DNA of 64,000 bases from Cannabis sativa (lineage: Eukaryota; Streptophyta; Magnoliopsida; Rosales; Cannabaceae). Both the position numbers and the translations under genes were made by a program. Every line of letters begins with the position of its first letter. The stretch's first letter is position 1. The DNA is taken from assembly GCF_029168945.1 (NCBI RefSeq), contig NC_083606.1:19060041-19124040 (forward strand). The letters are read 5' to 3'. Shown here in pieces: positions 36,891 through 49,009 of the stretch. The notes beneath the pieces are model-generated. The model saw only the letters and a list, made by a program, of their open reading frames with translations, did no database searches and was not told the DNA's origin.

Positions 36891-39800
36891 TATCTGAAAG
36901 CTATTAATTGTTCTTATCAGACGAGTAACTCAGATCATAAACTTCTATGTCTATTTACTGGTAGGCTGGATACCAAGTTTAAAAGATGCTTTAAGTTTGA
37001 AGAAGGTTGGACGCGGGATGAGAGAAGTAAGCTTGTGGTTGCTCACGCTTGGAGCTCTGTTGCTCACCCTTGGGCCCCTGCTCAGATTTTCAAAAAGATT
37101 GGGGCCACCCGGGCATCTCTTCTTCACTGCATAGATCCCTATATGGTGTTGGGTTTTGTGCCCTAAATAAAACCCATTTCAATATAATCAGATTTACTTA
37201 TTAATAAAGATCAGATAAAACATTTTATGTTGCATGGTTCACATGATTTATTTCATGATTATATATATAATGTATGAATTCTATTTAAGTCCAAAACATA
37301 TGAATTTGTTAATGATTATAGTGTTGTCAGCACAGTAGAATATAATCTTAATTATATGTTCGAAAGTTTATTCCCTTATTTGTTAGTTCACTGGATTTAG
37401 ACTGGCATGATATAATCAGCGATAGGTATTCTTACACCTTGGATAAGTGTTATGTCCTTTCCAGGGCATTGGCAAAGTTTACCAGTATCGGATGTATGGA
37501 GTATACATCGGAAGGGACCGATATTGAACTTTGATTAGATATATTAAAATTTACCATAATATCTATTCAATTCAATATTACCCGTTGATCCTAGATCAAA
37601 TGATCTTAATCCTGATATGGTTAGGTTCAATCTCAAGAGTATTATACATGTTCTTTGATTTGTTAGTTAAGCCTACTTTTGGGTCAGGGTGATACGTACA
37701 TTTTGGGAACATGATAGTATAATTGAGTGGGAGCGCTAACATAAATATGGAGTCTATAACTTCTATAGGAATTTAGAAGTGAAACGATGATATCCATCGA
37801 GCTTGGCTAAACAGAGATAAATGGTGGAGATCTCATTTCACTTCGCTGAAATATCATTTATACGGAGCTAAGTATTTTAAGGATAAAATACATTGAAGGT
37901 GTAACGGTAATTTAGTGCCTATTCAATGTAGATCATCTATTAGAGGGTCATTGATCAAATTAGGATTATAACAATGGATAACTAATAGCGTATCTATATC
38001 GTGGAACATATAGAGCGTTCTATATGACTGAGAGTGCAATTCCAAGTTCTAAGTGTGGATTCAATAAGGAATTAATAAATTAGGGAATTTACTTGGTAAA
38101 TTCGGTTCGACTTATTGGAAGCTCAGAAATATAGGCCCATGGTCCCCATACTAATTGAGACCACACTGCTTGTAAGACTCAGTTAATTGATTTTGATTAA
38201 TCAATTATAATTCTAAAGTTAGACTATGTCTACTTTATGAATTTTCACTAAGCAAGGGCGAAATTGTAAAGAAAAGAGATTCTAGGTTTATTTATTAATT
38301 AAGAGACTTTATATGTCTAAATTAATAAATATATTAAATGACAATATTATTTAATAATTATTTTTTAAGTTATTAAATAAAAAGAATTGGCATTTAAATG
38401 GTTAAATTGGAAAATTGGCATTTTTGAGAAAATGGGATTAAGAAATGACAAAATGGGAAAGTTGCAAAGTGAGGCCCATTTCCCTTATATGGCCGGCCAC
38501 TATGCAAAGGGTTTACTATTTATATTTTTCATTATTTTAATGCCATACAATTCTAACCTAAACCTAGATGGTATTCTATAAATAGAAAGTGTTGGCTTCA
38601 GGAAACTATGACTTGCATACTGTTCCTTTCAGAGAAAAGCCATAGCCGCCCCTCTCTTCTTCTTTGCCTCTTGAATTTCGAAATACCTTGAGTGATAGAG
38701 TAGTGCCCACACACATCAAGTGGTATCTCAATCATAGTGTGTAAGACTATGAAGAATCTAAACAACAAGAAGGAGATTCAACATCAAAGGAAGGAGAGAA
38801 AGAGATCCAGGTTCACATATTGATTATGCTCTGCTACAGAAAGGAATCAAGGGCTAGAGATCTAGACGGAAGTAGTCATTATATTCCGCTGCACCGAATG
38901 TAAGGTTTCCTAAACTTTATATGTGTTTATTTCATTGTTTTAGAATTCATATTAGGATGTTAATGAAACATACATGGTAGTAAATCTAGATCCTGGTAAA
39001 ATATTTCCAACATATGGTAAACTAGACACTAGTATCAAAGAGCTGGAGGAAAAACTTAACATGATTCAGAGCTTACCTGCGGATGACCGAGATTGGAAAA
39101 CTGAATGTAACATTCAGAGATCCTTGAATGAGTCCTTAGAAAGGAAAGCTTTGTACTAGAGGCAAAGGGCTAGGATTTCTTGAATTAAGGATGGGGACTA
39201 GTGCTCTAAGTTCTTTTCCTAACGGCCGCTATTAGAGGAATGAGAAATGCTATCGAGAGTATCTTGAAAAAGATAACAATTGGATCACTTCTCGAGATTT
39301 AATTGGTCAAGAATTCATAGACTTTTTCCAAGGGATATTCTCTGGGTCTGACAGTGGTCAGACGCTTAATTGTAATCATATATTCCATGAGAAAATCTCT
39401 TCTACGGATAAGGAGGTGCTCCTCATTGTCCCTACTCATGAGGAAATCCGAAGTACTCTTTTTTCCATGAACAATCATAAAGCCCCTAGACCAGATGGAA
39501 TGTCTGTTTTGTTCTTTAAACACTATTGGGAGTCGGTGGGGGATGACTTCTATGAAGTTGTTTCTGACTTCTTCAGGTCTGGCAAAATGCACAAAGGTGT
39601 CAATGCTACGAATATTTTCCTTATCCCAAAAGTCCAGATTCCGATAAGAACCAACCACTTTAGGCCTATTTCTCTTTGCAATGTGATGTACAAGGTCATT
39701 TTTAAGATCATTACAAATAGAATTAAGCCTATTTTGCCTAATCTTATTTGCCCCACTCAAGTCGCTTTTGTGTCGGGAAGGAATATACAAGATAATAATG

Positions 39801-42246
39801 TGATAGTGTGGGAGATTATCCACTCGTTCAGCTAGAAAAGAGGCAAAGAAGGTTATTTTGCCATAAATATTGACCTTATGATAGCTTATGATAGGCTGAA
39901 TTGGAAATTTATTGACCATGTGCTTTCTTGTCATGGAATACCTATGAAGTTTTGCAATTGGATCTCCTAGTGTATTACAGCAACCACCCTCAATATTTGC
40001 CTCAATGGGGGGCGGTGGGCACAATTAAACCCTTTTGTGGCCTTCGATAGGGGGATCATTTGTCTCCTTACCTATTTATTTGGGTTGTCGAAGTTTTCTC
40101 AAGGCTATTACAAGATGTCCTCTACAAGAACATTATTAAGGGTATAAGGCTGAGTAGAGGTGGTTCGGTTCTCTCTCATATTTTCTTTGCTGACGATTTA
40201 ATTCTGGTGGGCAAAGCTAATTTGAATGAAGCTATAGGCTAATGGCATTGTCTAGAGAGGTTCTGTTCTTGGTCTGGCCAACAAGTTAATAAACTTAAAA
40301 CTTCGATCTTTTTTAGTAAAAATACTTCCAGTGGCCTGAAACGGGAGATTAGGGAGGCTTTGAGAATTGGTTCACCAAAAGGAAATTTAAAGTATTTGGG
40401 CCTTCCCCTATTCAGATAAAGACAAAAGGATGTTGATTTCAATTTCATTATGGATAATCTCATTTCTAAGTTGCAGGGGTGGAAAGCGAAAACCTTGTCT
40501 AAGGCGGGTCGGGCTACTCTCATCAAATATGTGGGCTTGTCAATGTCGTTGTATGTTATGCAAACTATTAGGATCTCCAACCGTCTTGCTACCAAAATCG
40601 ATAACATGGTGCGGGACTTTTGGTGGGGTTTTGAGAAAGACAACCCCGGGCTTTACCTTAAAGCTTGGGATAAACTTTGTCTTCCCAACTCTCTTGGGGG
40701 TCTTGGATTCAGAAAAATTAGAGAAATGAACCAAGCCTTTCTGGCTAAGTGGGGGTGGAACATTCTTAACGGATGTCAGTCACTGTGTTCTATAGGATTT
40801 TAAAAGAAAAATACCTTAAAGGAAAGGAGTTCCTTTACTATGGATATAAAGACTCTGATTCTTGGTTTTGGAAAAACATTGTTAACACCAAGCCCATCTT
40901 AAAGAAAAGTGCTTGTAAATTGGTGGTGGATGGTAGTGACACACGTATTTGGGGGGAGCTTTGGATCCCTCACATGAATAATTTCCTCCCTAAGCCTAAT
41001 AAATCTCCTGCTATGGACCACAGTATTGTTGCAATGCTTTTTTTTCTAATGATGGTGATTGGGATATCCACAAGTTGAATTGTCTTTTTGATCGTGAGAC
41101 TGCGTCTGTGATTTTAAAAGGAGGTGCTCGCTCCCTTTGGCACGAGTAAAGATAAGTGGGTGTGGACTCTTGAAAATGATCGTCGTTTCTCTTGCAAATT
41201 TTCTTATCTTACTCTGGCCTTGGAAAGAGCTCCTCATTGTGAGGTTGCTCCCTTACTCTGGAATAAGCTTTGGAATAGTAAAGTGTTGGAGCGACATAAG
41301 GTTCTTTGGTTGTGTATTCTTTCAAGTGCCCTCCCTGTCAGGTCCGTGATAAGGAAAAGATTTCCTATTGAGGATGCGAGTTGTCCTTTGTGTGGGAGGG
41401 AGGAAGAATCTTTAGAACACTTATTTCTTACCTGTGATGTGGCTTTTCATGCCTGGGGATCGTCTCCTTAGGGTATTTATCCGGTCCATGACACCGACAT
41501 TCGTATGTAGAATTGGGTCAAATTCATTTGATACCTTAAACACAAGGGGATTGCTGCTGAAGAGATTTTCCTGTATGCGTCTCTTGTGGTTGATACCATC
41601 TGGCGCACTCGCAACGACAAGGTACATAATAACTATACTGTTGATGTGAAGAAATGTATTGACTCTATTCGAATTTCTTTTGCAAATTTACATGCTACCT
41701 TTTTCCCTTCCCCTATCCCATGCCTGAAGGAGAGCTGGTCTCCTCCTCCTTAGGATTGGATCAAGCTGAATTGCGATGTTAAAGTGGGGCTTGATAGCAT
41801 GTGTACATTAGTTGTTGCCAGGAACCATCTTGGTAGGTTGGTTTGGGTCCAAACGGCTCGAGTGGATTTTTTTTTATGCACTTTGCGGGGAAGCAGCAGC
41901 TTACTGTTTGGCTATTTCAGCTGCGAAGGATATTGATGCCAAGTTTGTTATTGTGGAGAGCGACTCGAGGGTAGTTATCAATCCTCTAAATGGGAATGAG
42001 TCTCATTGGGTTATTAGAAACTATGTCTCTTTTTGTAATAGTTACTCTCCTTTGTTTACTAGTTGTATTTCTCTAATGTTAGTAGGACTTGTAATTTTGC
42101 TGCCCATAATGTGGCTAAGTGGGTGTTTACCCACAAGAGATTTGGTTTTATTACGTTATCAACCATCCCGATAAACATATTATGTAATGATTGTGAGGTC
42201 TAACTGGTTCTATTTATAAAAGTACGCTTTTCTTCAAAAAAAAAAG
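36890..42246 (+). pseudogene. 5'-truncated, decayed L1-like LINE (ORF2 remnant) ending in poly-A
   Basis: Plant L1 ORF2 domains appear in order. The end of the endonuclease is near 36926 (NSDHKLLCL), followed by a linker with FEEGWTRDERSK. Reverse transcriptase spans about 39400-40240, with NHKAPRPDGMS, RPISLCNVMYKVI, AFVSGRNIQDN, AYDRLNW and the catalytic FFADDLIL near 40186. A post-RT region (40450-40800) has LQGWKAKTLSKAGRATLIK and NSLGGLGFRK. The zf-RVT zinc domain is at 41124-41470 (CPLCGREEESLEHLFLTC). The terminal RNase H is at 41760-42174 (LNCDVKVG, IVESDSRVVINPLNGN). Many stops and frameshifts are present. A solo LTR (37147-39012) splits it. An A-run at 42236-42245 marks the 3' end. 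Confidence 0.92.
37147..39012 (+). mobile_element. Copia family A solo LTR inside the LINE
   Basis: 1866 bp from TGTTGGGTTTTGTGCCC to TTTCCAACA. Perfect 5-bp duplications TATGG lie at 37142-37146 and 39013-39017. The LINE reading resumes directly after it. No interior remains. Confidence 0.95.
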
Positions 42247-43532
42247 AGAGACAAATTAAACAACATGTTAATTCTTCTTAATACGCAAGAATACTGAACT
42301 TCGGGTTCCAGTACACGTGTCATGACCATATTTACTGCTTAAAAAATGGGGATAACAATTGTCCTATATAAAAAGTGTTTTTCTTTTTAAAATTTTGAAA
42401 CAAACTTTTTAATCATTACTATTTTTGGAAACTGCATCAGTCAGCTCTTGCATTAATCCAAGTAAGCTATTTGGGGTTTAGACAGTTTTTGCCTTCCCAA
42501 TAAAAAGCTAATTATGAGTTTAAGCAATAAATTCTTGTCCTTTGAACTGACTCATGAGTTAAGCACCATAGATTTAATTTCACTTTAATCGTACGATGCT
42601 CACGAGGCAGATATAAGTTTAGCATTTTAATCCTTGCAGCCACTTCCGCTATTGTTAAGACTTATATCCTCATTTCTCTTCTGAACTTTGTGTGTATGCC
42701 CTCTTTGTCTCTATGTTATTTCTTTCGAATTTTAGCAACCATGTTTTCAAACCTAAAAAATGCATCATTCTCGACCCTTGGATTCGTCGAGCTCTAGGGA
42801 AGAACTCATCCAGTCCATCATTAATTTCTCATCACGGTATGATTTCTTCTTCCCCTGTATTGCATTTTAGAATATATTCCTTTTCCTAAATTAGTGATTT
42901 TGATAGGGCTTTTAATTTGGTTCGACTTAACTTAGGTTTTTAGTGATTTTTAAGATCTTTATAACTTCGGGTTTTCATTTTCCAAAATTTTTGGAGTTTT
43001 TTTTTATACCTTTTCCCTTTTTCAAAAGGAAAAAGTGTTTTCATTTGACTCCAATCTTGAAAACCCAAAATTTTTGGATCACAAAATTCACTTTTTTCCC
43101 GCTTTACCCTAAAAATCGAATCCTAAAATCTATAAAACAAAACTTGAGAAAATGATGAGAAAATCCGTGAACACCCTGAGAAGCTAAATAAACTAAATGT
43201 CTCTACTTGATTTAGATGATTCATAGATGAAATAATTAAGAGTAAATGTTCCTATCTGCGAGAGCCGAGATGTTGCCTAGCTCGAGCCTCTTCATCTAAT
43301 TAAATACCGAGCCTCTTCATCTAATTAAATACCCTTTGGCCAAACCTTTATTTTTACCCTTCGTTAATGTTGCTTTTTTTTTTTTTTTTTTTTTCAGGTA
43401 CCTTAGGTTTCCAAATCATGGCCTTTCCCAAAGTTTGCAAACCTAAATTACCTCAAGACCCTTCAATATAATTTGAGGCTAAATTTTTTAACTTGAAAGT
43501 AACCTCCATAGCTCCATACGTTGGACCCTTTT
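42247..43532. other. No gene recognised; short tandem duplication at 43283-43332
   Basis: Moderately AT-rich sequence with small unrelated open frames (for example 42692-42889 and 42943-43155) that show no known motif. A 25-bp unit CGAGCCTCTTCATCTAATTA.. is repeated exactly twice at 43283-43332. A T-run of about 23 lies near 43374-43396. It may be retroelement leader, but nothing diagnostic is visible. Confidence 0.5.
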
Positions 43533-44480
43533 TGTAATATCCCAGAAAATAAATAATATTTAAATAGACATATTTTATTAAATATATAATTACTTTGGAA
43601 ACGAAGTAAGATTATGATCTTACTTAGGTTAATTGTTGAGAAATTATTTAATGAAATACGATATTTTTGGGCCCGGCAATTGTGAGAATTTAGCAATGTG
43701 GTTAGTAACGTCACGATGTTAATAAAAGAATTATTTTGAGAATATTCCGGATTAAGTTAGAATTTTATTAGAATATCGGGTTGGAGAATTAGTGAAATTA
43801 CCAAAATGCCCCTAGGGTTTTTTTAAAAAAAAATTATGGGAAAGGGGTAGATTAGTAAATTCAATGGTATTTTTGACTTTTCTTCTTTTATTTTTTTTTA
43901 CTGCTGCCTATTATTTATAAAAGGAAATAAATGAAAAGAAAAGGGATGGAAAAACCTCACTTTAGAAAGAAAACTTCCAAGGCAAGGAAGCCTCATCTCT
44001 TCTCCCTCTCTCTCTTTCGTGACCTAGAGCTAGCCAAAACCAGGGGATTCATTTTGATTTCTCTCAGTTTTTGAGCAGATTGGATACCCAAGATCATCCT
44101 AGAAGCTTTGGAGGTAAGTTCTTTTCCTTGGGGATTGAAAACTTCACTAATTTAGGTTGGTTTTGGATGAGGGTTTTGAGATTTCGTGGCTGTAGGTTTA
44201 GTTTGGGTTGTGATGGTGTTTTTAGGTCTGTTTTGGGGTGTGTTGAAGTTTGAATCATGTAATTTTAATGGCTGTTTAGATTGAATGTATTTGATTAAGC
44301 AATTTGAGCTTAATTTTCATGTGAGATGGTGATTTTGAGCTAAATGGTGAATTGTGATTAAATGATGTGTTGGATATGTTGTACTTGGTATATTGAACTG
44401 TTCTGGAAATGCAATTTAGGTCTGTAATGGTTTTGGTTCGAGCTGGGGAAGAAAACCCAAAATTTTTTCTAGTCTGACAG

Positions 44481-44520
44481 CAACCGGTCGACCGGTTGTA
44501 CCAGAACCGGTCGACCGGTT
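44481..44520. other. Twin perfect palindromes in the solo chromovirus LTR
   Basis: CAACCGGTCGACCGGTTG (44481-44498) and AACCGGTCGACCGGTT (44505-44520) are each identical to their own reverse complement. At the homologous place, the Tekay LTR has AAACCGGCTAGCCGGTTT twice. Confidence 0.95.
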
Positions 44521-44914
44521 ACAGCAGGGGAAAAATTTCTCGGGTTTTCTCCGAACCCTGTTTTGACTCGGGGTGGAACCTAGTACCTGCCTTTGAATGT
44601 TTTTGAGTGATTTAAGCTATTTTAAAGTTGGTTAAGGCTAAGTCTAATCGGTTTTAAATTAGGGTTTTAATCCGAAAAATATCAAGTTAAGGTATTCATT
44701 TGAGTTTTAATTGTCGTGACATAGGACCGGGATCGCCTAGCTTGTTTTCCACTCAGGTCGGCTCGTACTCTTGACTTCTGAACTAAGGTAAGAAAAGTAT
44801 TAAAAACTGTATAAGGTTAATGTTATGATTGTTACAGTTTCGATTAAGATCGAAATCTTGTTATACGTTGTTGTGACTTAATCCTAATCGAGGTTAACGA
44901 TATGTACTGGATGT

Positions 44915-45250
44915 GACTCGATTATAATCGAGGGAAATAATAGGAAACGATTATTATCGTTTGACTCGATTATGATCGAGGGGAAATATTATGAAACGAT
45001 TATTATTGTTTGACTCGATTATGATCGAGGGGAAATATTATGAAACGATTATTATCGTTTGACTCGATTATGATTGAGGGGAAATATTATGAATTGATTA
45101 TTATCGTTTGACTCGATTATGATCGAGGGGAAATATTATGAAACGATTATTATCGTTTGACTCGATTATGATCGAGGGAAGTATTATAAAACGATTATTA
45201 TCGTTGTAGCTCGATTATGATCGAGTAAAAGAAACGGTTATTATCGTTAT
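44915..45250. repeat. 49-bp tandem array, about 7 units, each with two hairpins
   Basis: Unit starts at 44915, 44963, 45012, 45061, 45110 and 45159, with a degenerate last unit near 45207. Each holds CTCGAT-tatg-ATCGAG and AAACGAT-tatt-ATCGTTT, perfect 6- and 7-bp stems with 4-base loops. Confidence 0.93.
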
Positions 45251-45537
45251 GAGTAATTACTCCTGAAACCGCGGATAGGTTTCTTACTTATCATTTGTTG
45301 TATCGGACAACGATAGTATCATATACAGCTCGTGGTTAACGAGTGGTAGGGGTACTTTATGAAGTACCTAAATTATGTGGTTATGAAGTTGTGGAACGAT
45401 CAAGCGTGTTATTATGTGATGAGTTGTAACTAAATATATTGTGTTATGGTATGATTGGATGAACGTTATATTACTTATGAAATTAGTCTCTGTAACTGAC
45501 GGGGGGTAAAAATACATGTTGTAGGGATGTAAGAATT

Positions 45538-45669
45538 GAGTGCTTTATGAAGCACTAAGATTATGTGTTTGAGTGCTTTATGAAGCACTAAGATTATGTG
45601 TTTGAGTGCTTTATGAAGCACTAAGATTATGTGTTTGAGTGCTTTATGAAGCACTGAGATTATGTGGTT
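45538..45669. repeat. 33-bp tandem array, 4 units, each with a 7-bp hairpin
   Basis: Starts at 45538, 45571, 45604 and 45637. Each unit has AGTGCTT-tatg-AAGCACT. Diverged single versions occur near 45350, 45685 and 45737. Confidence 0.95.
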
Positions 45670-46287
45670 ACTGTAATATATGAATTAGAGTGATTTATGA
45701 AGTACTGAAAGTGAGTGTTTATAATGATGTGTGATTAGGGTACTTTATGAACCATTGAGATGGTTGATTATGAATAGCTATAAATATTCTTTATTATGTA
45801 TTAAGTGTGCTTACATAAGCGTTATGTTATTTTTGTATATGTAGATTGACATATGTAAGACCTACCGGTATGTATATTATATTATTATGAAATCTGCCTG
45901 TACTTTCCATAATGTCTAATTAGTAGCTTTTCTTGCTGAGTCATTGTGACTCACGGGTGCTTCGTGATGCAGGTAAGGAAGTTAGAAGCTGTGTTCGACC
46001 ATGAGTCAAAGGTCTCCCAGCAATGTACATATTAGCTGTGGGGTCTTGGCTTCTGGGAAGCAGGATCGAATTCCTTTCTATGTTTGGAAATGTAATCTAT
46101 CGTCAAAGAATATTTTTACTTTATAAACAGGGGATCCCTATATTACGACAGTATTTAAAATGAAAGTCTTTGTTTTGAATTTATATCAAGATTTAAATTA
46201 AACCACATTTTTCCAAAATTTATAGAATAGTGATAATAAGTTTTTTAAAAGCACACACGTGGCGTCCCTGGGGGTCAGGGCGTTACA

Positions 46288-47985
46288 CTTTTTTTTTTTA
46301 TCTTTGTGTGGCTTAAACCAAGGTAAATGGCTTCGTACGTGGATCAGTTGAAAAAGATAAGGAGAGTTCTTTTTGTGACACCCTACTAAATTAAGCGTGT
46401 TATCATGATTTCTTAATGTTGAGCACTCCTATGCTGATCAAAGGATTTATAGAAAAACGTGAATAATTTAAATTTTTCTAAATTAAGCTTTAAACTTGAA
46501 TAAGTAAATACTTTACATAATCTGGAATCCTCTTTTTAAAAATACAACTGGTTTACAAAATACTTAGTTACGAAAGTTTTTGCCTAGCAACTATTAAAAG
46601 AAAGACTCGCATTATGGTATTGAAATTATTAAGGTGAACGACTGGGTCTGAAGTCCCATCGTACTGCGAGATGTGTGGGTTTTTGAATCCCTGAGGAAAT
46701 TCAGAATTCATAATATCAATATGGAAAGGCTCGGGCTCTTCATCCGAGTCATAACCAGGTAACTTCCCGTATTCCCCATCCTGGTATCTCCTGAACTTAT
46801 CCTCCAACTTAATGATTCGAAATTGGATTGGATCCTCTTGCTGTCAGTTAGCATTAAGTTGTTGGCGTAAGTAAGGTGCATTCTGATTTAGATGCTCGCG
46901 TAAATCGGGTTGCCTTCGATTCAAATGCTCATGAAGATCTGGTTTTCTTCGTTCATAGTTACTCACGGATCTTGTATCTGAGTAACTCTCAGATTGATAA
47001 ATCCTCATATTGCTCATACTTTCTTGATCATCATAACGCCGAGGTCTACCTCCTTCTCGCATTTGTCTTCCTAGTTGACTTTGCCCCCGAGACCTCGAGT
47101 GTCCCGAGCCAGAAACTTGCCTCGTCTTGCACAGGCCTTCTCCTTCAGAAAAGGTTAGATACACGCCCTCTGTTTAGGTACGTATATGCCTCCTCCCTTT
47201 CAAATCGAGAAGGACGCTGGGGGTGTCTCGGTGGTAACCCACTTGTTCTAGGTTGAGTCCCATGATTTCTCTCGTTATTACGATGGATTTCCTGTTCCTT
47301 AGTTTGGGGTTGCCTTATGTTGTTGTTTCTATGAGAAGCCTCTGGCACATCATTGTTTTCATTTCACTGATTCGTAAATCCTTGGGGTCTTTGAGGTACT
47401 TCTCGACGAGGTGCTTGATTATTTTGTCGTTCATCTAATGGAACATCCCTAGTTCCCCCAGGTTGCTCATCCTGGGTGTTTTGGGATTTCCTTGATTTGT
47501 TTCTTGCCTCCTGGTTCTTGAACCCTGAGGTCTACTTCGTGGCCTTCTTGCTCCAAGATCAGGTTAATTCTGTGCATTGTTTCCTTGAGTCACCCTGGCC
47601 GCTGCAGCCTCTCTTTCCAACTCAGCGTTTCGTTGGTTAGACTTGGCTAAGCGTTGCTGGAGTTGTCGATTTTCCAAATCTAATAATAGTACATATCTAA
47701 TGGGATCATAAGCATCATCACTTCTGGGTACATACCCTGTAGTATCATTGGTTTCTTCATTCCTTCCTTCTGGGTTTTGGTTATTACCACCATGATTCCT
47801 TCTTGAATGTGTTGTTCCAAAAGTGGGTGGCCTTTGAGAACCCATTGGTTCTTTGCCAGGACAATGTGTAGTCTCTTCAGGGCGGCTATTATCGTTTTGA
47901 TTATGATCAACCATGGATAGATTTTGTTTGTAAGGAGGGATTTTTCTGAGTTTTATCACGTAGGCTCTCAATGAAAGCACCAAAC
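46288..47985 (-). pseudogene. Gypsy gag remnant, minus strand, broken by frameshifts and stops
   Basis: Minus-strand pieces at 48004-47564, 47348-47145, 47164-46844 and 46807-46568 read as one gag in shifting frames. First comes an Asn/Gln/Arg-rich N-terminus with a short coiled coil (residues ~105-135, [20 protein letters not shown]). An Arg-rich region follows with a repeated PDLxEHLN motif. Last is the conserved gag core start (PQGFKNPHISQYDGTSDPVVHLNNF). The leader motif GTTTGGTGCTTTCATTGAGAG abuts the LTR at 47986. Known: the YDGT.DP..HL motif is typical of plant Ty3/gypsy gag. Lineage (Tat/Athila-like) is a guess. Protease and pol are absent in the window. Confidence 0.82.
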
Positions 47986-48980
47986 TGTTAACGCAGATTT
48001 TCATAAACTAATAATAATCCTTTTTCGCAATAAACTTAACACAGAAATTATAAAGATTAAATAAGTATAATAAGTATAATAAATACAATAATAACACCAG
48101 GTATTTTACGTGATTTTGCAGTTAAATCTGCATACTCCATGAGTCTATCTTATTCAAGATAATTCTGAGTATTTTTATACAATATACAACTGATAGTATT
48201 TTTCTCCCAGATTTTCCATCCCTTTTGCTATGGAATTCGCCCCTATTTATAGGAATATAAGTTGGCAGTTATTTACATTTTAAATTTAAAATACATAATA
48301 AATTCATAAAACGTGGGAATTGATCATGTTTCATTCAAACACGTGTAGATAACAATTGATAATCGCATAACAGCTTTTTATTCTTATCCTTAAAGACGGT
48401 TGATGCTGATTTGGATAACAGCATCTCGCTTTGCCTGTAAATGGTCAATGCTGAATTTGAATAATCATATGCCTTCTAGCAATGGCATGAGCACTAGTGT
48501 ACTGAGCAAACTTAAGAACTTCTCTTTGACCATAAGGCCTCGTAGACTGGACAATCATGTCCTGCATATTTCCAAGTTGTTACACTTAGTTATTGTAATG
48601 TATACAATACGCTAAGTATATTACAACTTATTCACCTTGTCAATATGTCTTGTGAATAGCGAGGTGGATGTCTCACTATATACTGCTCGTGAATACTTCA
48701 AGTAACTTCACTTATTCTTTTAAAATGAATCTTGTCCTTGGATCTGTGTCTTCCGAGGCAGGATAGTGTCTCGTCAATACAAACATTAATAGTTTTGTAT
48801 CCTTATCTTACCTAAGACTATATAGTTAGCGAGTTATCAATATGCTTCTATTAATTCTATATTTAATGAGTTATTCCTTTTTGCATTAAATGATATAATC
48901 ATTATTATACCAAGTGGTTCATATTCCACTTAATTGACACGTGTCAACCTCTGAAGTGTAGCCGAATTTCAGGTATAACA
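47986..48980 (-). mobile_element. 5' LTR of the minus-strand gypsy element
   Basis: 995 bp with perfect TGTTA/TAACA ends. On the minus strand it begins TGTTATACCTGAAATTCGG and ends GCGTTAACA. It is related to 13897-14818. The gag leader follows in the correct orientation. Confidence 0.87.
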
Positions 48981-49009
48981 CTGCCTATACTCGGTACTCT
49001 AGTCATACC

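Larger units (their letters stand above)
43533..46287 (+). mobile_element. Solo LTR of a second chromovirus-type gypsy family
   Basis: 2755 bp from TGTAATATCCC to GGGCGTTACA, flanked by perfect CTTTT duplications (43528-43532 and 46288-46292). It shares with the Tekay LTR the termini, a CT-rich tract (43990-44015), a twin palindrome (44481-44520), an ACTCAGGTCGG block (44750) and the TGACTCAC...TGCAGGTAA block (45946-45976). Two tandem arrays make it longer. No interior remains, so it is a recombination-derived solo LTR. Confidence 0.92.

Noticed and set aside
39299..40024. 241-codon minus-strand open frame across the LINE
   Set aside because: It is the antisense shadow of the LINE reverse transcriptase; the plus strand carries the recognisable RT motifs.
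44915..45250. CRISPR-like array (regular repeats)
   Set aside because: There are no unique spacers; the whole 49-bp unit repeats in tandem, and it lies inside a plant LTR with target duplications.
46370..46570. Start of another LTR at TGACACCC
   Set aside because: The first bases fit a gypsy LTR start, but no matching end, primer site or second copy was found.
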